In this document: piece by piece, positions 1 through 4,203 of the stretch
Layout of the letters: every line of letters begins with the position of its first letter
Position numbering within the stretch: the first letter of the stretch is position 1
Source: Paracoccaceae bacterium
Lineage (GTDB): Bacteria > Pseudomonadota > Alphaproteobacteria > Rhodobacterales > Rhodobacteraceae
Direction of reading: 5' to 3'
DNA length: 5,332 nt
Assembly: GCA_024304875.1 (NCBI GenBank)
Contig: JAMWZF010000224.1
Location: forward strand, 1 to 5,332
Program-made: the position numbers and the translations under genes
Notes under the pieces: generated by a model
What the model saw: the letters and a program-made list of their open reading frames with translations, nothing else
What the model was told of the DNA's origin: nothing
Database searches by the model: none

Positions 1-435
1 CTCCAGCAGGTGGAAGAGGGCCGTGGGCGCGTTGCCGATGGCGACGACAGCGCCCTCGATCCGGTCCCGCCAGAGGTCCACCGCCGCGGCGGAGCGGGTG
101 GTCCCGAGCGCTTTCGCCATCGCCGGGACCTCCGGCGCGTTCAGGGTCACGATCACCTCGTTCAGGGACGGCAGCCGTGCGCGGATCACGCCCGCCGCCA
201 CCATCTCGCAGTCGCAGAGCACCGGCGCGCCGGCCTCCAGCGCCGCCCGGCCCGCCGTGAAGGCCCCCGGCGAGACCGCCAGCCGGTCCGCCACCTCGAC
301 CATGCCGCAGGCGTGCACGACCCGCTCGGCGATCCGGTCGGTGCCGTTCGGGAAGCGGTCCAGCCGCGCCTCGGCCCGGACTGTGGCGAAGCTGGCGGCG
401 TAGATCGCGGCGGGATCCTTCTCGTAGGGGCGCAT
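1..435 (-). CDS. cobH: Precorrin-8X methylmutase, N-terminal 145 codons (partial, runs off left edge)
   Basis: The enzyme moves the C-11 methyl group of precorrin-8X to C-12, giving hydrogenobyrinic acid, late in corrin ring synthesis in the cytoplasm. My translation starts at ATG 435-433 as MRPYEKDPAAIYAASF and has no stop before base 1. The motif ERVVHACGMVEVAD (residues 37-50) holds His41, which matches the known catalytic His of the CobH/CbiC family. The later stretches CDCEMVAAG (about 74-82) and AIGNAPTALFHLLE (about 132-145) are also family-typical. The family is about 210 residues, so roughly 65 are missing. The gene follows cbiX on the same strand after 70 bases and is probably co-transcribed. 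A GGTGA a few bases before the ATG is a modest ribosome site. An in-frame GTG nine bases upstream is possible but less likely. Family assignment is secure. Confidence 0.93.
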   Translation of the reverse strand, partial: MRPYEKDPAAIYAASFATVRAEARLDRFPNGTDRIAERVVHACGMVEVADRLAVSPGAFTAGRAALEAGAPVLCDCEMVAAGVIRARLPSLNEVIVTLNAPEVPAMAKALGTTRSAAAVDLWRDRIEGAVVAIGNAPTALFHLLE

Positions 436-505
436 GTCCGTCACCCCCGGCGTGTCGCGGCGGGGCAAGCCGGGCGATGCGTTTTCTGGCCAGAATGAAG
501 GAGCA

Positions 506-1711
506 TCAGGTCGCCTTGGCCTTTCGGGCGCTTTCCGGGCCCAGCGGGTGTTTCGCGTGGGGGTATTCGGCGTGGTGGTGATGGTGGTGGTGGTCGTGAT
601 CGTCGCCGTGGTGATGATGATGGTGATGGTCGTGATCCTGAGCCACGAGGCGGCACATGCCGGTGCAGAAGTCGTCGCAGAGCCGGCAGTCGGCCACGTT
701 GGAGCCGGGGGCCGAGGCGCCCTGCCCTTCGACGTGGTGGTGGTGGCTTTCCTGCACCGCGCCGACCTCGCCCTCGAAGCCGATCACGGCGGCGCGGTAC
801 TTGCACATGACGCAGGTGGGCGGCGGGACGGCGCCGAAGGCGGGGTGCTGGCGGTCCTCGGGACGGATGTGCCGGTGCTCGCCGTTTTCCAGCGCCAGCA
901 CCTGCTCGCGGTAGGCGCAGAGCGCGCAGTTGGGCGGCGCGGTCGGGCCGGCCTGTTCGATCACCCGCTCGGCGAAGGTTTCCAGCACCTTGGGGTGATC
1001 GCCGAGGTAGGGGGCCTTGAGGAACTCGATCCCGGGATGCTCGGCCGCGACGCGGTCGGTGAAGCCGTAGATCCGGTCGATCAGGATTCCGGAGAAGAGG
1101 AAATACGGGAAGACGACGACGCGCTTGTAGCCGAGTTTGGCCACGTGCTGCAGGCAGGGCTCGACCAGCGGGAAGGTCACGCCCGAGAAGCCGACCTCGC
1201 ACCAGCCGAAGCCGATGCCCTCGTGCAGGAGCCGGGCGATCTTGGCGACGTTGGCGTTGGCGTCGGGGTCCGAAGCGCCGCGCCCGATGACGACGAGGCA
1301 GGTGTCGTGATGGGGGCCGGGGCCCACGACCTCCTCGATCCTTGCGGCGGCGGCAGCGACCATCTTGGGGTCCACGCCCAGCTCGCGCCCGTAGGAGACC
1401 TCGATCCCGTGCTTGGCGGCGTAGGTGTTGAGCACGGTCGGGATGTCGTTCTTGGCGTGCATCGCGGCGAAGAGCATGCCCGGCACGGCCAGGATCCGGT
1501 CGCAGCCGGCCTCGCGCAGGCGGTCGAGGCCGTCGCGGATGACCGGGTTGGCGAACTCGAGGTAGCCGTAGTCGCAGACCCAGTCGTCCGGCAGGTAGGC
1601 GGGCAGCTTCTCGGCCAGCACGGCGAATTCGTCGACGGCGGACTGCGACCGCGATCCGTGGCCGCAGATCATCACGCCCGTTTTTGGTCCGGTCTTGGGG
1701 CCTGTTGTCAC
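506..1711 (-). CDS. cbiX: Sirohydrochlorin cobaltochelatase, long CbiX form with Cys/His-rich C-terminal extension
   Basis: CbiX inserts Co2+ into sirohydrochlorin, the first committed step of early-cobalt B12 synthesis (cytoplasmic). From the GTG start it is 401 residues. Two chelatase half-domains are visible. Residues 14-130 contain GHGSR with His18 and a second conserved His85 in FAAMHAKNDIP. Residues 138-250 contain GRGASDPDANANVAKIARLL and FPYFLFSGILIDRIYG. The extension (about 260-401) carries two similar CxxC units (Cys262/265 and Cys300/303), a Cys cluster at 342, 345, 349 and 353, an HHHH at 323-326 and two seven-His runs within 360-380. Long CbiX proteins, such as the Bacillus megaterium one, are known to have a His-rich tail and an Fe-S-binding MxCxxC motif. 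The GTG start overlaps the upstream stop as GTGA, with AAGAGG seven bases before it. ATG at residue 14 is an alternative start. The tail probably buffers metal; this is inferred. Confidence 0.93.
   Translation of the reverse strand: MTTGPKTGPKTGVMICGHGSRSQSAVDEFAVLAEKLPAYLPDDWVCDYGYLEFANPVIRDGLDRLREAGCDRILAVPGMLFAAMHAKNDIPTVLNTYAAKHGIEVSYGRELGVDPKMVAAAAARIEEVVGPGPHHDTCLVVIGRGASDPDANANVAKIARLLHEGIGFGWCEVGFSGVTFPLVEPCLQHVAKLGYKRVVVFPYFLFSGILIDRIYGFTDRVAAEHPGIEFLKAPYLGDHPKVLETFAERVIEQAGPTAPPNCALCAYREQVLALENGEHRHIRPEDRQHPAFGAVPPPTCVMCKYRAAVIGFEGEVGAVQESHHHHVEGQGASAPGSNVADCRLCDDFCTGMCRLVAQDHDHHHHHHHGDDHDHHHHHHHAEYPHAKHPLGPESARKAKAT
572..634 (-). repeat. Low-complexity His-codon tract in the CbiX tail
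   Basis: This stretch encodes residues 360-380 of CbiX: two runs of seven His codons (CAC/CAT) separated by Gly-Asp-Asp-His-Asp. On the plus strand it reads as imperfect GTG/ATG triplet repeats. CAC and CAT codons are mixed, which argues for selection on the His residues rather than fresh triplet expansion, but the tract could still vary in length between strains. Poly-His tails of this kind bind Co2+ or Ni2+ in other metal-handling proteins. Confidence 0.85.
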
Positions 1712-1920
1712 GCCTCGGCCTCTTCGGACTCGGCGTCGGCCTCGGGCTCGGCGCCGGACTTGCGGTCCTTCAGCTTGCCCCAGATCGCGACGGCGGCGGC
1801 GAGGCCGATGGCGCCGGCGGCGACCCAGTGGGAATGGCCGCCGAGCTCGATCAGGTGGCCGGGGTGGGCGGCGGCCAGGCCGGGCAGGGTCACGAGAAGC
1901 AGGGGCAGGATCAGGCGCAT
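1708..1920 (-). CDS. Small exported/membrane protein, DUF6732 type, with His-rich mature N-terminus
   Basis: This is a 70-residue protein of unknown function; I recognise the DUF6732 family from Rhodobacterales. Residues 1-18 form a signal peptide (Met-Arg, Leu-rich core, Ala-Ala-Ala). Cleavage after Ala18 would leave HPGH as the new N-terminus. His19, 22, 29 and 31 form a possible metal site, followed by one membrane span (about 32-47), a basic KLKDRK stretch and a strongly acidic Glu/Ala tail. Positive-inside reasoning puts the His cluster in the periplasm and the acidic tail in the cytoplasm. The stop overlaps the GTG of cbiX, so translation is probably coupled and a role in cobalt supply or sensing is a fair guess. 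The frame stays open upstream to 2247, but that part is Arg/Gly/Pro-rich with no family signal, so ATG 1920 is chosen even though its ribosome site (GGATGA) is weak. Confidence 0.8.
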   Translation of the reverse strand: MRLILPLLLVTLPGLAAAHPGHLIELGGHSHWVAAGAIGLAAAVAIWGKLKDRKSGAEPEADAESEEAEA

Positions 1921-1931
1921 CGGGTCATCCG

Positions 1932-2088
1932 TTCGGTCAGGACCGGAAGACCGCGGGCGCGGCCAGGGGAGACGATGGCGCGGGAAGGCCCCCTGGATGG
2001 GTCGGTCTTCTCGGGCCCCTCTTTCCGGCCCGGGGGTTGCGGGCGTCGTCGGGGTCCTCCTTACCGCCGGGCCGCCTGCGGGACCACC
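1932..2088 (-). promoter_or_regulatory. Predicted structured 5' leader of the DUF6732-cbiX-cobH operon
   Basis: Read as minus-strand RNA, stems follow one another. The first is a hairpin of 2051-2057 with 2081-2088 (one bulged base). The second is a six-pair stem of 2012-2017 with 2027-2032. The third is a two-tier stem in which 1946-1953 pairs with 2003-2010 (8 perfect pairs), enclosing 1963-1969 paired with 1990-1996 (7 perfect pairs). A further bulged stem (1932-1938 with 1941-1948) shares bases 1946-1948 with the two-tier stem, so the two are mutually exclusive. This one ends 11 bases before the start codon. The layout resembles a leader that controls translation. It contains CCCGCAAC, as cobalamin riboswitches do, but I cannot find their GCCACTG box. 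No U-run follows any stem. A functional role is inference only. Confidence 0.33.
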
Positions 2089-2251
2089 CCCAATGCGGCC
2101 CCTCGGCCCCCGGCGGCGACATCGCCCGCCCCGACGATCCGCACGATTGCGCCCGCTTCGGGGCGCCCCTGTGCACATTTGCATCCCGCCTGCGCGGGTC
2201 GCCTGCATGGTCAGGGCTCGCCCGGCGGCCATATCAAGGGTCAGCAACCAA

Positions 2252-2257
2252 CGGAGG
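2252..2257 (+). promoter_or_regulatory. Ribosome binding site of the hydroquinone reductase gene
   Basis: CGGAGG lies six bases before ATG 2263. It settles the start, because the reading frame stays open for almost 600 bases upstream. Confidence 0.8.
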
Positions 2258-2262
2258 CCCCC

Positions 2263-3237
2263 ATGGGACTGCTCGTCGACGGCGAATGGAAAGACCAGTG
2301 GTACGACACCAAGTCAACTGGCGGTAAGTTCAAACGCTCCACCGCGGGGTTCCGCAACTGGATCACCGCGGACGGCAGTGCCGGACCCTCTGGCGAGGGC
2401 GGCTTCAAGGCCGAATCGGGGCGCTATCACCTCTACGTCTCCTACGCCTGCCCCTGGGCGCACCGGGCGCTGATCTTCCGCAAGCTGAAGGGGCTCGAGG
2501 ACCACGTCGGCGTCTCGGCCGTGCACCCGGACATGCTGTCCGACGGCTGGACCTTCGAGCAGGACTTCGACGGCGCGACCGGTGATCGGCTCTACGGCCT
2601 GCCCTTCCTGCGCGAGATCTACCTCAAGGCCGATCCCAAGGTGTCGGGCCGGGTCACCGTCCCTGTCGTCTGGGACAAGGAGCGCGAGACCATCGTGTCG
2701 AACGAAAGCGCCGAGGTCATCCGGATGCTCAACACCGCCTTCGACGGGATCACCGGCAACAGCGACGACTATTGGCCCGAGGAGCTGCGCAGCGACATCG
2801 AGCCGGTGAACGAGCGGATCTACGACACGCTGAACAACGGCGTCTACAAGTCCGGCTTCGCCACCACGCAGGAGGCCTACGAGGAGGCGGTGCATCCGCT
2901 GTTCGATACGCTGGACTGGCTGGAGGATCGGCTGGGCGACAACCGCTACCTGATGGGCGACAGGATCACCGAGGCCGACTGGCGGCTGTTCACCACCCTG
3001 GTCCGGTTCGACCCGGTCTATCACGGGCACTTCAAGTGCAACCGGCGCAAGATCGCGGAATACCCGAACCTCTGGGGCTACACGCGGGAGCTCTACCAGT
3101 GGCCCGGCGTCGCCGAGACGGTCCACTTCGACCACATCATGCGGCACTACCACTACAGTCACGAGACGATTAACCCCAACCGGATCGTCCCCATCGGGCC
3201 CGACCTCGACTACGACGCGCCGCACGGTCGGGGGTAG
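2263..3237 (+). CDS. yqjG: Glutathionyl-hydroquinone reductase (Xi-class glutathione transferase, YqjG/EcM4 type)
   Basis: The enzyme removes glutathione from glutathionyl-hydroquinones, regenerating free hydroquinone and forming oxidised glutathione through a mixed disulphide on a catalytic Cys (cytoplasmic). The protein is 324 residues, full length for the family. The thioredoxin-like half contains YVSYACPWAHR with Cys63 as nucleophile, and the glutathione-binding SNESAEVIRMLN (146-157). The helical half contains NNGVYKSGFA with Tyr195, RYLMGDRITEADWRLFTTLVRFD (about 228-250) and RHYHYSH with Tyr296. Cys63, Tyr195 and Tyr296 match positions I recall as important in E. coli YqjG. ATG 2263 follows CGGAGG. 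The gene stands alone, divergent from the cobaltochelatase operon and convergent with the receiver gene. It has no direct B12 role that I know of. The family is clear; the physiological substrate is not. Confidence 0.95.
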   Translation: MGLLVDGEWKDQWYDTKSTGGKFKRSTAGFRNWITADGSAGPSGEGGFKAESGRYHLYVSYACPWAHRALIFRKLKGLEDHVGVSAVHPDMLSDGWTFEQDFDGATGDRLYGLPFLREIYLKADPKVSGRVTVPVVWDKERETIVSNESAEVIRMLNTAFDGITGNSDDYWPEELRSDIEPVNERIYDTLNNGVYKSGFATTQEAYEEAVHPLFDTLDWLEDRLGDNRYLMGDRITEADWRLFTTLVRFDPVYHGHFKCNRRKIAEYPNLWGYTRELYQWPGVAETVHFDHIMRHYHYSHETINPNRIVPIGPDLDYDAPHGRG

Positions 3238-3251
3238 CGCCTATATGGCGC
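3237..3251. terminator. Small hairpin spanning two convergent stop codons (weak bidirectional terminator candidate)
   Basis: GCGCC-TATAT-GGCGC makes a perfect five-pair stem. It begins at the last base of the hydroquinone reductase stop (3235-3237) and covers the receiver stop (3241-3243). No T-run follows on either strand, so it would be a poor intrinsic terminator. It is the only hairpin I see in the 3-base gap between the two genes. Confidence 0.3.
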
Positions 3252-3615
3252 GCTCGGCCGTCCGGCTGTGGTGTTCGACGAGGGCAGCAAGGTCCTCGGG
3301 CCGCGTGTCGGTGCCCAGGTAGCCGGCCGCGTTAGACGACAGGCCGAAGATGGACCCGTCCGAGAAGAACCGGTTCGCCGTCACGAAGATGACGCGGGCC
3401 TCGGGGCGCCGGTAGGAGGCATAGTCCGCGACGGCGAGCGCGTCGCCCTCCGGCAGGTCGAGATCGACGATCAGGACATGGATCGTTTCATCCGAGATCA
3501 CGGCACAGGCCTCGTCCGCGCCCCGCGCGAGGCGGATGCGATGCCCCTCGCGGCCGAGGTGGCTTTCCCAGCACGCGGCGAGCGCGGGGTCGCTTTCCAC
3601 GATGAGGACCGTCAT
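3241..3615 (-). CDS. Single-domain response regulator receiver protein, atypical
   Basis: This is a CheY-like receiver domain of 124 residues with no output domain. It begins MTVLIVESDPAL. The phospho-acceptor is Asp51 in LIVDLDLPEGDAL, and the switch Thr is Thr79 in VIFVTAN. Two canonical positions differ: the acidic pair before strand-1's end is Glu7-Ser8 rather than Asp-Asp, and the Lys-Pro after strand 5 is absent, the sequence there being GYLGTDTRPEDL with Thr102 at the Lys position. Arg105-Pro106 could be a displaced equivalent. Phosphorylation may therefore be slow or lost. ATG 3615 is chosen because GGAG lies five bases upstream and the receiver fold begins there; an in-frame ATG 13 codons earlier lacks this support. 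No histidine kinase is in view, so its pathway is unknown. Confidence 0.85.
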   Translation of the reverse strand: MTVLIVESDPALAACWESHLGREGHRIRLARGADEACAVISDETIHVLIVDLDLPEGDALAVADYASYRRPEARVIFVTANRFFSDGSIFGLSSNAAGYLGTDTRPEDLAALVEHHSRTAERAI

Positions 3616-3620
3616 CAGAA

Positions 3621-3624
3621 CTCC
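3621..3624 (-). promoter_or_regulatory. Ribosome binding site of the receiver gene
   Basis: GGAG on the minus strand lies five bases before ATG 3615. It favours the 124-residue start over the upstream in-frame ATG at 3654. Confidence 0.7.
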
Positions 3625-3657
3625 AACTGTCGTGCGCCGGGCGGTTTCGAACACTCT

Positions 3658-3678
3658 GCGGCACGCTGACGGTGCCGC
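3658..3678 (-). promoter_or_regulatory. Hairpin in the receiver gene's upstream leader
   Basis: GCGGCAC (3658-3664) and GTGCCGC (3672-3678) form a perfect seven-pair stem with a seven-base loop, 42 bases before the receiver start. It could be an RNA leader structure or a protein-binding inverted repeat. There is no T-run, so it is not a classical terminator. Confidence 0.35.
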
Positions 3679-3713
3679 CCAAGGACTGGTCGACCTTACC
3701 TCCCATCCTGTCG

Positions 3714-3727
3714 TTAAAACAGATTAA
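3714..3727 (-). promoter_or_regulatory. Possible CtrA-like site in an AT-rich promoter patch
   Basis: On the minus strand TTAA-TCTGTT-TTAA is followed by C, 99 bases before the receiver start. The alphaproteobacterial cell-cycle regulator CtrA recognises TTAA-N7-TTAA(C); here the spacer is six, so the match is imperfect. The surrounding patch (about 3710-3740) is clearly more AT-rich than the rest of the window, as expected of a promoter. It lies in the divergent gap between the receiver and DUF1636 genes. Confidence 0.25.
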
Positions 3728-3770
3728 TAAACTCCTAACGACCCTGTCATACGCCTTGTGCATTTGGCTG

Positions 3771-3795
3771 AAATCCGCTTGAACGGGCGGGATTT
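3771..3795 (+). promoter_or_regulatory. Bulged inverted repeat upstream of the DUF1636-cobC-cbiB operon
   Basis: AAATCCGC (3771-3778) pairs with GCGGGATTT (3787-3795), leaving one bulged G and an eight-base loop. It lies 33 bases before the DUF1636 start. It may be an operator or a leader hairpin. I do not see cobalamin-riboswitch boxes around it. Confidence 0.3.
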
Positions 3796-3828
3796 TCCGC
3801 TCATCCGACAGGCTGGACCCGGCGCCGC

Positions 3829-4203
3829 ATGACCACGACCTGGATCACCATCTGCGACACCTGCAAGCGCGAGGACTGGGATCCCGCGGTCCAGTCCGTG
3901 ACCGACGGCGAGGCGCTGGCGGAGCTTGTCGAGGCTGCCGCCGCTCTCGTCCGGGGACCCGTCCGCACCCGCCGGGTGTCCTGCCTGATGGGCTGTACCC
4001 ACGGCTGCAACGTGGCGGTCCAGGCACCGGGCAAGCTGAATTACACGCTCGGCCGCTTCGACCCCGATCCCGAGGCCGCCGAGGCGATCGTCGACTACGC
4101 CGTCAAGCACGCGGAAAGCGAGACCGGCCAGGTCCCCTACCGGGAGTGGCCGCAGGGCGTGAAGGGTCATTTCGTGACCCGTCATCCGCCCCTGCCGGAA
4201 TGA
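3829..4203 (+). CDS. DUF1636 family protein, five-cysteine putative metal or Fe-S binding protein
   Basis: This 124-residue protein matches the DUF1636 pattern, a family of unknown function often annotated as a predicted metal-binding protein. It has no signal peptide, so it is probably cytoplasmic. Near the N-terminus ITICDTCKRED gives Cys9 and Cys12. The middle stretch VSCLMGCTHGC gives Cys52, Cys56 and Cys60. A short N-terminal CxxC followed by clustered Cys about 40 residues later resembles thioredoxin-fold [2Fe-2S] ferredoxins; that comparison is mine. The ribosome site is weak (AGG-rich, about 15 bases upstream). Its stop overlaps the cobC start as ATGA, making it the first gene of a B12 operon. 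Supplying cobalt, iron-sulphur or electrons to corrinoid enzymes would fit but is unproven. Confidence 0.85.
   Translation: MTTTWITICDTCKREDWDPAVQSVTDGEALAELVEAAAALVRGPVRTRRVSCLMGCTHGCNVAVQAPGKLNYTLGRFDPDPEAAEAIVDYAVKHAESETGQVPYREWPQGVKGHFVTRHPPLPE

Larger units (their letters stand above)
1921..2262. other. Divergent intergenic region without a credible gene, rich in inverted repeats
   Basis: This 342-base gap lies between the DUF6732-cbiX-cobH operon (minus) and the hydroquinone reductase gene (plus), so it should hold both promoters. I could not identify convincing -35/-10 boxes. Besides the leader stems described separately, it contains a perfect palindrome GGGGCGCCCC (2160-2169), a hairpin CCCGC-CTGC-GCGGG (2185-2198), and an eight-pair inverted repeat with one bulge (2112-2119 with 2122-2130). 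High GC makes some of these likely by chance. Open frames crossing it translate to Arg/Pro/Gly-rich junk. Confidence 0.7.

Noticed and set aside
1821..1860. CCAGTGGGAATGG resembling part of a cobalamin riboswitch on the plus strand
   Set aside because: It lies inside the DUF6732 coding sequence, on the wrong strand for the operon, and no other riboswitch boxes accompany it.
1921..2247. N-terminal extension of the DUF6732 reading frame
   Set aside because: The extra residues are Arg/Gly/Pro-rich with no conserved motif, and would bury a clear signal peptide in mid-protein.
434..2473. Long open frame on the plus strand (679 codons) across the cbiX region
   Set aside because: It is antisense to cbiX. 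Its Val-rich stretches are the complement of the His tract, and it matches no family. Long antisense frames are normal in high-GC DNA.
2314..3225. Long open frame (303 codons) antisense to the hydroquinone reductase
   Set aside because: It lies opposite a full-length, motif-complete enzyme and has the Val/Asp/Gly-rich composition of a GC-rich complement.
3488..3763. Minus-strand open frame (91 codons) upstream of and overlapping the receiver gene
   Set aside because: It overlaps the receiver in another frame, has no recognisable motif and turns Arg/Pro-rich where it overlaps.
3700..3828. Possible cobalamin riboswitch before the DUF1636-cobC-cbiB operon
   Set aside because: I searched by eye for GCCACTG, the CCCGCAAC core and GGGAAGG and found none; only a bulged inverted repeat is present.
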